Position numbers and translations under genes: made by a program | Shown: one piece after another, positions 16,056-25,800 of the stretch | Numbering within the stretch: position 1 is the stretch's first letter | Layout of the letters: every line of letters starts with the position of its first letter | Notes under the pieces: model-generated | Databases searched by the model: none | Seen by the model: the letters and a program-made list of their open reading frames with translations, nothing else | Told to the model about the DNA's origin: nothing | Assembly: GCA_031282565.1 (NCBI GenBank) | Contig: JAITDL010000002.1 | Coordinates: 1-28,702 of the forward strand | Reading direction: 5' to 3' | From: Puniceicoccales bacterium | GTDB taxonomy: Bacteria; Verrucomicrobiota; Verrucomicrobiia; Opitutales; JAIRLM01 | DNA: 28,702 nucleotides

Positions 16056-18578
16056 CTATCCTTGGCGAACTGGGTGGAGCTTCCAAATGTCTCTGGCGTA
16101 CTCCTGTATGCTGCGGTCACTGGAAAATTTCCCCATGCGGGCGACGTTTATTATGGCCATGGAATACCAGAGCTCCGGGTTTGCGAAATAGTTTGATACG
16201 ATATCCTGAGTGTCAACGTAGGCGCGGTAGTCGGCGAGTAGGAAATAGCGGTCGCCGCCGTTGAGTAAATTTTCCGCGACATATCTGACTGGATTGAATA
16301 CATCTCCGCCGTCGAATTCGCTGGAAAGCATCATGTCGATGACATCACGCAGCTCACCGTCGCCGTCGTAGAATGAACGCGGGTTGTAGCCGTTTGCCTG
16401 CATTTGGGCCAGCTGTTCTACGGTTCGGCCGAAGATGAATATGTTATTCTGCCCGACTTCCTCAAGAATTTCCACGTTCGCGCCGTCGAGTGTCCCTATG
16501 GTTAGGGCGCCGTTGAGTGCCAATTTCATATTGCCCGTGCCGGAAGCCTCCATGCCGGCCGTCGAAATCTGCTCGGAGAGGTCCGCTGCCGGGATGATTG
16601 CCATCGCCGATGATACGTCGTAGTTTGGCCAAAAGACCACTTTCATACGATCTGCAACCCGCTTGTCGCCGTTTATTTTTGCTGCTACCACGTTGATGGC
16701 GTGGATAATATTTTTCGCCATGGCATAGCCGGGCGCCGCCTTACCGCCAAAAATAAAAGTGCGCGGCGCCGAAGAATTACTCCCGCCGTTCAAAACGCGT
16801 TGATAGTGCGTCAAAATGTGCAATAGATTCAGATGCTGACGTTTGTATTCGTGTATGCGCTTAACCTGCACGTCAAATAGGGACTTTGGATCCACGGAGA
16901 TGCCGCAGCGTTTTTTAATTAGATTGGCCAGCGCAGTTTTGTTTTGCAACTTCACGCGGGCGAAGTTGCTCCTAAAATCGAGATCGTTGGCATAGGGCTC
17001 AAGTTTACGAAGTTCCTCCAAATCGGTGATCCAGTCGTACCCAATGGAACTGTTTAGCAGCGATGCCAGCCGCGGGTTCGCCGAATTTATCCAGCGTCGC
17101 GGCGTAACGCCGTTAGTTTTATTGCTAAATTTTTCAGGGCTAAGCTTATGAAAATAGTGAAAAAGTTTCGTTTTCACAAGCTCCGAGTGCATTGCCGCGA
17201 CACCGTTGACAGAGAAACTTCCAATTACAGCCAGGTTTCCCATGCGCACGTAGCGGACTGGCCCCTCCTCTATTAGGGACATTGAGCGAATTGCTTCACA
17301 ATCTTTCTTGAAACTTTTTTCGGCGTTTTCCAGGAAACGGCGATTAATTTCGTAGATGAGCTGCATGTGGCGCGGAAGGATCTGCTCAAAAAGTGTAACA
17401 CTCCATTTTTCAAGAGCTTCCGGCATGAGTGTGTGGTTAGTGTAGGCGAAGCTGGCCGTTACAATTTCCCAGGCGCTATCCCAATCCATGTCCTCTTCGT
17501 CGAGCAGGATGCGCAGCAATTCGACGATGGCTATCGTTGGGTGCGTGTCGTTGAGGTGTATGCATACTTTTTCCGCAAATTCCCTCCATCCGGATCCTGA
17601 ATTGAAGTGGCGGCGGATAATGTCGCGCAGTGAACAGCTAGCCAGGAAGTATTGCTGTATGAGGCGCAGCATCTTGCCGGCGCTTGTTGAGTCGTTCGGG
17701 TAGAGAACCTTTGATATGGTTTCGACCAGCACCTTGGCGTCGACGGCTTCGATGAAATTCCCCCTGTTGAAATCCTCCAAATCGAGCTCGCAGGCAGCGC
17801 GCGCTTCCCAGAGCCGCAAGAAGTTGACTGTCTCAGCTCCGTAGCCGACAATGGGAATGTCCCAGGGGATTCCGCGCACCACGTAGCCGCCAACCCATTT
17901 CGCTTTGTATTCACCACTTTTTGTGGGACAATTTTCCACGGAGCCGTAGAGGTGGACATCCTGAACGTTTTCCGCTCGACGGATTTGCCATGGATTGCCG
18001 TATACGAGCCAGTTGTCTGCCATCTCAGCCTGTCTGCAGTCGCGAAATTCCTGGCGGAACATGCCGAATTCGTAGTGCATGCCGTAGCCGACGGCCGGAT
18101 AGTTATGGGTCGCAAGTGAATCCATGAAGCATGCCGCCAGGCGCCCAAGCCCGCCGTTGCCGAGGCCCATGTCCGGCTCGATGCACTCCATTTCGTCGTA
18201 GGAAACGCCGAGGTGCTGGAGCGCCTCCCTGTTGAGATCAAAAAGTCCGCAATTGTTCAGATTATCACGCAACAGCCTCCCCATGAGATATTCCATGGAG
18301 ATGTAGTAGACGCGGCGGCAGTTTGCGCTGTGCTGCGCCTTCTGCGTGGCGATTAGTCGCTCAAGTATCCTATCGCGAATTGTATAGGAATCTGCCAGCC
18401 ACCAATCGTGCAGCGTAGCCGTCTGCGGCTCCCTGGCAAGCATCCGCTCCAAATGCTTCACGATACGCTCCCGCATCTGGTCGACTTTCCACGGCGTCCT
18501 CGCAGAAGCCATTGGATTACTGCACTTTGCCGTGCGTACCGATGCCAACTTTTTGGTGTCCATTGCGCTATACCTCAT
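16056..18578 (-). CDS. glgP: Glycogen/starch (alpha-glucan) phosphorylase
   Basis: This is a GT35 phosphorylase that releases glucose 1-phosphate from glycogen with pyridoxal phosphate as cofactor. It has 840 residues, full length for the family. RVYYISMEYLMGRLL marks the N-terminal domain, followed by GLGNGGLGRLAACF with the substrate and PLP phosphate region. VKRIHEYKRQHLN lies in the C-terminal domain. The PLP lysine is K685 in EASGTGNMK, followed by GTLDGANVEI. The start at 18578 overlaps the stop of a small upstream ORF as ATGA; an ATG at 18563 is an alternative. A near-consensus promoter lies upstream of that small ORF. No other glg gene is in the window. Confidence 0.97.
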   Translation of the reverse strand: MRYSAMDTKKLASVRTAKCSNPMASARTPWKVDQMRERIVKHLERMLAREPQTATLHDWWLADSYTIRDRILERLIATQKAQHSANCRRVYYISMEYLMGRLLRDNLNNCGLFDLNREALQHLGVSYDEMECIEPDMGLGNGGLGRLAACFMDSLATHNYPAVGYGMHYEFGMFRQEFRDCRQAEMADNWLVYGNPWQIRRAENVQDVHLYGSVENCPTKSGEYKAKWVGGYVVRGIPWDIPIVGYGAETVNFLRLWEARAACELDLEDFNRGNFIEAVDAKVLVETISKVLYPNDSTSAGKMLRLIQQYFLASCSLRDIIRRHFNSGSGWREFAEKVCIHLNDTHPTIAIVELLRILLDEEDMDWDSAWEIVTASFAYTNHTLMPEALEKWSVTLFEQILPRHMQLIYEINRRFLENAEKSFKKDCEAIRSMSLIEEGPVRYVRMGNLAVIGSFSVNGVAAMHSELVKTKLFHYFHKLSPEKFSNKTNGVTPRRWINSANPRLASLLNSSIGYDWITDLEELRKLEPYANDLDFRSNFARVKLQNKTALANLIKKRCGISVDPKSLFDVQVKRIHEYKRQHLNLLHILTHYQRVLNGGSNSSAPRTFIFGGKAAPGYAMAKNIIHAINVVAAKINGDKRVADRMKVVFWPNYDVSSAMAIIPAADLSEQISTAGMEASGTGNMKLALNGALTIGTLDGANVEILEEVGQNNIFIFGRTVEQLAQMQANGYNPRSFYDGDGELRDVIDMMLSSEFDGGDVFNPVRYVAENLLNGGDRYFLLADYRAYVDTQDIVSNYFANPELWYSMAIINVARMGKFSSDRSIQEYARDIWKLHPVRQG

Positions 18579-18814
18579 CCTGGAAAAATGAGTTTGCCGC
18601 TTTTCAGGTCATTTTGCAACTCTTTAATGACTACCGGATCAATTAAATATCTATTAACGGATCCTTGGCTGAATCGGCGATCATACTCGTTGTTCGGCGG
18701 ACAAGTTCCGTCGGCGTCGGCTTTGGGCCCATCGTGTTTTTCGTTCCTATCTGCTTTTCCATTTCCTCGCGGTGGTTGAGCAGGTGGGCTCGCAGGACGT
18801 ATAGGTGAACTCAT
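18575..18814 (-). CDS. Small ORF upstream of and overlapping glgP
   Basis: The predicted product has 79 residues: a Pro/Asp/Lys-rich, probably disordered N-terminal half and a more regular C-terminal part ending DPVVIKELQNDLKSGKLIFPG. No family is recognised. Its TGA overlaps the glgP ATG in an ATGA arrangement typical of coupled translation. A near-consensus promoter ends about 10 bases before its ATG, so the expected transcript would begin only about four bases upstream of the start codon. Either this is an almost leaderless gene, or the region is the glgP leader and the ORF is fortuitous. The overlap and the composition make a real gene somewhat more likely. Confidence 0.5.
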   Translation of the reverse strand: MSSPIRPASPPAQPPRGNGKADRNEKHDGPKADADGTCPPNNEYDRRFSQGSVNRYLIDPVVIKELQNDLKSGKLIFPG

Positions 18815-18824
18815 AGGTGATTTT

Positions 18825-18853
18825 ATTGTAGGTGTGAACTAGTAATTTGTCAA
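18825..18853 (-). promoter_or_regulatory. Near-consensus sigma-70-type promoter for glgP unit
   Basis: On the minus strand TTGACA (18853-18848) and TACAAT (18830-18825) are separated by exactly 17 bases, matching the housekeeping sigma consensus at 11 of 12 positions. The predicted start of transcription is near 18818, just before the ATG of the small ORF. Confidence 0.75.
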
Positions 18854-19048
18854 TTAATCATATTAAAAATAGCCTAAGCAACTACGTCGGTGGTAATTTT
18901 TGTTTTGCCGTTATTCTCGCAAATGGGCCCATTCCGGCTCCATGTGGCGGACGAAATTTCATTGAATCGCTTGGAGGCGAACAAAAAAATGTCGGCGGCC
19001 AGATGAATTTTACTTGATTTTTACGGCGGAACATGCTGTGAAGCGCCC

Positions 19049-19828
19049 ATGTCCAGCTCTAAGATCGACGCAACCGCAGTGATAGATCATCTGCAAAAAA
19101 AAGGCGCGCAAGTTCCCAGTGCTTTAAATCCGACAAACGTTAGCGATATACATTTGATAAAAAGCGGTGGAGCCCGCCAAAAACTTACCAATTTAAATGC
19201 CATCACGACAGGTGATGCCGTGCTATTCGACCTAAATGGCGGCGATGCCGTTTCCGTAGAAATTGGCACACTCGCCGGAGATGCCTTGAAAACTGCGCTG
19301 CGCCATGCCGGCATGACAAAGGATGGAGTTGAACGCATCTTCGCACAATACGACAACACGAACGACACTGACGAATGCAAACACCTGCGTGGACGATTGT
19401 ATCGTGACGGCAAACAGATCTCAATGGAAGACGCCAGAAAAAATTCATTCGCCGGCGTAGTGGTTGTGCTCAGCATTTACGGTGCCAACGGCGGCCCGAA
19501 GATGCTAATGTTTTCGCTGCACCAAGATGCGCTTGGCAAATGCGGGCAAATTTTCCTCGGCAATAGCAGCAAAATTCAAATGATGGTTGCAGATATTTAT
19601 GGCGGCACCACGATTAACGACTACATGCCACAAAAACATGCTGGGTTCTTCATCCTACTTAGATTTTTCGCTACGGCGCTGTGCACATCAGCCATTGGTC
19701 TCATGGTAGCCATGATCACAGCAGCCGTCTTCAATGTTGTAACTTTGTTGATTGCCATAATTCTGCTATTTATTGGAGGCACGTGCGGGTGCTCCTATGA
19801 ATACTTCTCCGGAGGCTACACGGCCTAG
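19049..19828 (+). CDS. Uncharacterised protein with C-terminal membrane anchor
   Basis: No family is recognised. The product has 259 residues. The first 195 or so are soluble, with FDLNGGDAVSVEIG and a beta-rich stretch GVVVVLSIYG. The last 60 contain two adjacent membrane segments (about 200-222 and 224-247) and end in a short Gly/Cys/Tyr-rich tail. No signal peptide is visible, so the soluble part is probably cytoplasmic or, in a secreted protein, exposed after insertion through the C-terminal hairpin. A TTGATT at 19014-19019 lies 35 bases before the ATG. The gene is divergent from the glgP unit and convergent with the giant gene. Confidence 0.75.
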   Translation: MSSSKIDATAVIDHLQKKGAQVPSALNPTNVSDIHLIKSGGARQKLTNLNAITTGDAVLFDLNGGDAVSVEIGTLAGDALKTALRHAGMTKDGVERIFAQYDNTNDTDECKHLRGRLYRDGKQISMEDARKNSFAGVVVVLSIYGANGGPKMLMFSLHQDALGKCGQIFLGNSSKIQMMVADIYGGTTINDYMPQKHAGFFILLRFFATALCTSAIGLMVAMITAAVFNVVTLLIAIILLFIGGTCGCSYEYFSGGYTA

Positions 19829-19894
19829 GAACGCACGACATCCAACTGAGCGCAAATAAAGCTCTTACGAAATTCATGCGCAGCCTGTTATTTT

Positions 19895-22800
19895 TTACCG
19901 TCTACGCCTACGCGGACTCCAAGGCGTATGTGCAGCCGTAGGAGCTGGAATCGCTTGAAGGGCTCCACTGAAACCTACTAGGCTAGTAGTTTGCTTAGCA
20001 TCAAACCATGCAACATTGCTGCTGCTAACTCCAAACTCCCGAGCAATTGCATCGACAGTGGATTTGCCGCATTTAATCGTCGCCACCTCGCTTGCACCTA
20101 TGTCGCTCACTCCTAACAAATCCAACTGCTTTTTGGCGACAGCATCAATTCTGCCAGAAAGTCCTGCCAGTACGAATCTGGCGATGGGAGAAAATTTTGC
20201 TTTTTTGTCGGGATCGGCTTCTGCTTCATTAACTATTTTAGTCGCGACATCATGATTGCTCCTAATGCCTAAAATTGCAAAATCATTAAACCCGTCGGCA
20301 AATTCAACATGGCCTCCGCCACGGCTAATCACTATTTCGCAAACAGCGTCAAGCAGCGCACTTTGACTAAACAATCCGAGCGTATTTCCACTAATTGGTC
20401 TTTGTGCGGCTGAAGCCGCGCGTAAAAATAATACGACAAATTTCCCCGATGTAATGCAGCCATTAGGAAGATTTTTATCATTGATTTCATGCGGCACTCC
20501 ATCTCCATATGGAATATTTAGATCAATCAGCTCATTAATTTGTTCAGGATATAAACCAGCTTTAAAAAACTCAGCCAGTTTCCCATAGTCAACGTCACCA
20601 TAGTTGCCATGTACGATCGATGCTGGAACGAGCCGTAAAATTAATTCATTGCTCATTAGCATTTTAACATTGCTGCGATTCATTCCATTAAACTTTGCAT
20701 GGCTTTCGCGAAATAATGCATAAATCGATTCATCGCTACGATCATCCTCATATTTGTCGCCAAAAGCCAACCTAAAATGTTCATCCTCCAGCTTCGCAAT
20801 AGTTTCAACAACAGCGTGCGCCACAACTCCGTGTGTTGCATTTTGCACAAGATATTCGTAGGTTCTAATTTCTTCTTCTGTTTTACGCAAATTTTCCGCA
20901 TATCCTTCACTATCATCAGTTCCAGAAGCTTGCGAAAGCATAATAGATTGTTGTTCTTTTCTTTTTTTTGCATCTTCGATGTCAGACATCCATTTTCGGA
21001 TAGTTGCAATCTTCGTGCCGGAAAGAATACGTCTGGCGCGTTGCTCATCTGCCCTAATCGCAGTAACTAATTTAGTAAGGCCTTCGACTCCGACTGCGAG
21101 TTGCGCAGCTTCCGCTCCACGTGCGTAGATTTCCTTCAAAAAAGCGACCGGCCCAGATAGTTGCCCTTGCGATTTGAACATTTCACATTGTGCCACATGT
21201 CTGCTACCAATGAGCCTATTTTCTGCGACAAAAGACACGACGGCGCTACTACCATCTGACATGCAAGAAATTTGTTCAGCGCTGCATTCCTTAAGAATAA
21301 AGATAGCTCTTTCCATCTTGCCGCTTTCATCTTCGCTTGTCTCGAATCCTTCGAACGCTCGAGACGGCAACAGCTTAAATAAGTCTGGGCATTCATCTTT
21401 TGCTCTACGCAATAAATCAAGTGGAATATTGGAAAGCTGCGCTTTCGTAGCATATCTGGCAATCGACAGCATTATCTTGAGATCAAACTGAATAAATAGA
21501 GCGGCACTAATTCTTTTAATGTATGGCTCAATTTCTTCACCTAAAAGCTGAGCGCATTCGAGGTAGTTATCCGAATATGCCGCATTGCGAATACCATCCG
21601 TTATCGATCCGACGTATTTTTCGGACAATTCTACAATTGATAGTATGCTGAGCAACATGTGCAGCGCACATTTTTTGTTCTCGTTAAGCGAGGAAATCTT
21701 CTCTATGAATTTCACGCGCAATGCGTCGTTCTCAATCTCCGTGAAGACCTTTATCGCTTCATCGTTAAGAATTGATGTCAAAGTTCCCCTGTGGAACCAG
21801 TTTTCGATGTTTAACTTATTCAGCACACCAACGCTTCCATATCTAAGTAGTATGTTGGCATACTCCCGCTTAATATCGGCATCACCAATTTTCTCTATGT
21901 CCTGGATTCTAATCAGCGAAAGCACATCATTTTTACTATTTCGGAGGGCGTCTTTTATTAAATACAGGTAATAGTATGCATTTCTGCCGCCGAGGGCATC
22001 CACTCCAGCTTGGCCGAGCAATTCATTGCTCATTTTTTCGAACTTGGCATTTTCCTCATCCCTCGTACCAGTTCTGAGAGCATCAAGCTGCAATGTGAGC
22101 TTGAAAATCTCCATTCGCTTAGCAACTTCAACAGATTGTGCCCTATCGCGCCTAGTCTCACCAGACTCCAATGCACGCAGTTCGCTATTTAGTTTTTCAA
22201 TATTTTGGCTAATCCTGCGAGCCTCCGCGCCGTAGCTGCTCGATGTGCACGGATAAATTGTCGACACAACTGACTCTGCTATTGTGGAGGCCGAATCCGC
22301 AAATTGCGCTAGCGACCGCAAAGACACCTCCGATCCATATGTTCTCCATGTAGCGCCATTTGCAATGCTATTGGCAGCTAGTAAATGGGCGGTGTCGCAG
22401 TCACCGGCATCTATTAGCCGCATAATCAACGATGGGTCAAATGGCGAACTAAATGCATAGGATAGAAGCGGTCTGCCATCGCTCAAAACTAGACCTGGAG
22501 TCGAAACCAAATCGATGCATTTTACCAGGTCATTTACGACTTCACGCAGTGCGTCGAATTCAGCATCAGGAACTACATGGTTTGAAAGTTTTTCGGCAAG
22601 CTTTGACAGCAATTCAATGCCGCCATTATATCTATTACCAGTTACTGATAGCCCAACTGGCGAGCGTAGTCCAGTTTCCGGTATGGCAGAAAACGCATTG
22701 GATTCCTCATAAATTTTCGATTTGCCCTCATCGCTAATATCAAGAAAGACTTGAGGTGCTGCACTTTTAATGTCAGCGAACGCTTTTATATTGCCGTGCC

Positions 22801-25800
22801 TATTGATAATTGCACGAATAAGATCAAGAAACGTAATTTCCCCATTCTTATAGGATTCATACACTTCGGAAGAAAACTTTCGTTTGTCCTGTGGATTCGC
22901 TGTGAACGTTTTTCCGCCTATTGTGACGTCCCGCTTTCCATTTTTATCTGTGACTAACTCGCATAGCGCCGTCCACTGCCCAATGGTAATATCAGGGTAT
23001 CCGGAGCCGCTTTTAAATAGTTTCTTATCGTCTCTCCACTGAACATCGCCCTGACTTTGCGCAAAAACAAAACTATTAATATAGTCTCTGTTGCGCCATT
23101 TTGCAATTTGACTAATCATGTCTTTCAGCGTCTCGGCTACGCCACCAATCAACTTCCCATGATCAGCGTTTCCCATCGAATTCATTCCAAGTGCGGCAGT
23201 TGCGAGCCTCTCGACTGCCGCTTTGATGGCATCGCCGTTTCCCTCGTGAACTACTTTTTCTATGTCGAGCATCGCAACGTCAAAAATTATTGGGCCTTCA
23301 ACTTCGCTTAGCATCAGCAATGTTTTGTCCCGACGATATATTTCGTCTGCTTTTGCTTTAAATTCTCCCTCCGATTGCACTCCAGCAGTGAATAGCTCGG
23401 TTGCCATTCGCGGAATTTGCATAAACATTGCAACCAGTATGGGCGAAAATCTATCACTCCAGTCAGCATTGCCATTGGATTGTCTATTGCTTGCTTTTTG
23501 GCGGATTTCTTCAAAGGTCACGTCTGTATCTATACCTTCTGCTATGGCGTCAGCAAGTGACGATTGAATCTCCCCCAATGTTAACTCCGCACATCTAGGC
23601 GCTAGCTTGGCAATTGCATCACTGTATATCTTATTCATAGCGACCATTTGCTTGTACACACCTCCCCTGGCATTATTCATCGCTGCAAGCATTTGGCTAG
23701 AGTTCAGTTTTTGATTGGCATACAGCAATCTAGATACGCTGCTTTTCTCAGCTTCCAGGGCCGACAAAAGTCTCTTAAGCAATATAGTGTCTTTTTGGGC
23801 GAGTTTGCCACATTCGATATTTTGCACGCCGCGAAACATATCTACGTCACTATCATTTTTCGCGCTGTGGATCATTGCAACTGCGCGAAACACGGCAAGT
23901 TGCACCGTCAGACATTCATTCCTGAACTCTTCGTCGCTTGTGGCAAGACAGCCGAGAGTGTCATTCCATGAATTTCTTGTGTCATGCTTAAGAACGCGTG
24001 TCACATATTTCGTGACCGCATCGACACGGCCAGCTGCGCCAACGCTGCTAATAATTGCCGCGAGCAGCTGTCGCATTCTGCTGCATTCCTGGCAACAATC
24101 CAAGCCATCTTTGCACATGGCTCCTATTTCTTTTTTTATTTTATCGATAGCACTACGCATTTTGTCGGCTGGCCATTCTGATCTATCAACTCCGCGCAGC
24201 AAATCAGGCGGCAAGGCCAATATTTGTTCTAGCGTCCCATCAACTACGATCGCCCTCGCGACAGCCATGTATTTTGGGTTATTAAAAAGACTAATAACGT
24301 CTAGCGGGATGCGCTTTATGAGGTATTCGGCGCATTGTTTGCCATTGCCGAAGTTCACCGTCTGTCCCGCACCTGTTACCACACCCACACCTTTGGTGTA
24401 TGCACGGAGATTGGCAAAATCCGCACTTCCCAGAGCGCCTAGCACATCGCAAGTTGGTGCATGCAGCAGTAGAGCAGCCAGTGCTGCAGGCGATAGCGCT
24501 TTGGTGCCGTTCACTTGCGGTTGTCTTAGCGCATCCACGTCGCATGGGCGCATAAGCGATAACATGACGAGGTCTCTTTTATCCGCATTGCCGCCATTAA
24601 CTTTTTTCGCCATTCCTGATGAAACAAATGCATTGACATCAACTTGATGATCCCTACATACTTCCCACGCATTGCCGCCGGATGCTGCTCCAGATAGTTC
24701 TGCAACTGATGTTTGTATGGCGGTCTTTCCTGCACCTAATTGAAGTTTACAGCCTAATAGAATTTTACGTATTTTTTCCGCCGTCGGCTCAATCCCGCCA
24801 ACATCACCATCTGTCGCATCGTAGCGAAATATTCTATGCGCATTAGCATGGAACGACGTAAATGGCCAGGGGAACTCTTTGACTTTAAGAGGAGCACCTT
24901 TCCCAACAATACCTGGAAAATTTCCCCCACTTAGATCATCTTGAAGGACAAGTATGGCAGGCAATGCTGCATAGGCAAACCCTACATTCCTATTTTCCGA
25001 TAGCATGGTTTTAGCATGTTCGCTGACATCCAGGCCGAGATCGAACGACGCACCGTAGCCAGCGAGCCAGCGAAATTCCTCGCGGGTTTTTTCAATGCTT
25101 TCATTGAATCTGTCTACTACATTAACACCTAGTATGCCAGTTAAATTAAGGCGCACTTCTGCGGACAAAGATTTCCGCCTATCATTATTTAGCACTAACG
25201 CGGCAAGAGCATAGGCGTGCTGGGAGTTTATTTTTGCAGCTCTAGCGCCGTCATATGCTGCGATAATCCTATTTAACAAATCAGCAGCGTCTGTAATTTC
25301 AATTGGAGCTCGCTCACCGTCACCTCCACCGGAGTTCGGCAGCGTTAGTAGATGTCGCCTAGCTGCGATTTTAGCGTCTTCTCTATCACTAGCGCTATTG
25401 ATATAGTTTGTCGCTAAAACATGTCTGACGACGAGCTCAATTGTGTTGTCGCCCAAAAGTTTAATGTTACTATCATGGTCGTTGATAATTTTGCACAGCA
25501 GCCTGCAAAAATCGTCGTCGATTGGCATATCTTCAGCATAGCGGCCGCTACTTAAAAAATCAATGGACTCATCAAACCGGCGAAATGTGCCGGCGTTTAG
25601 CAGTTGATTCGCATTAAATTTTCGCGCGCCACCAACAATACCTTGATCAGTATATAGAAGCTTGTAAATCTGGCCCGGCGTTAAAAGATGTTTCAGGTCA
25701 TCGGCAAACTCCATGACCGTATCCCATTGTAGCCGCTCGACATCCACGGCTGTGAGCATCGGCATGTATTTGTTTGCAACGCGATTTATGGCTACCCTAT

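Noticed and set aside
17531..18241. 236-codon minus-strand frame inside glgP
   Set aside because: It is an out-of-frame shadow of the strongly conserved glgP coding sequence.
23715..24647. 310-codon plus-strand frame opposite the giant gene
   Set aside because: The composition is Ser/Ala/Thr-rich as expected of an antisense shadow, and the opposite strand is one intact long gene.
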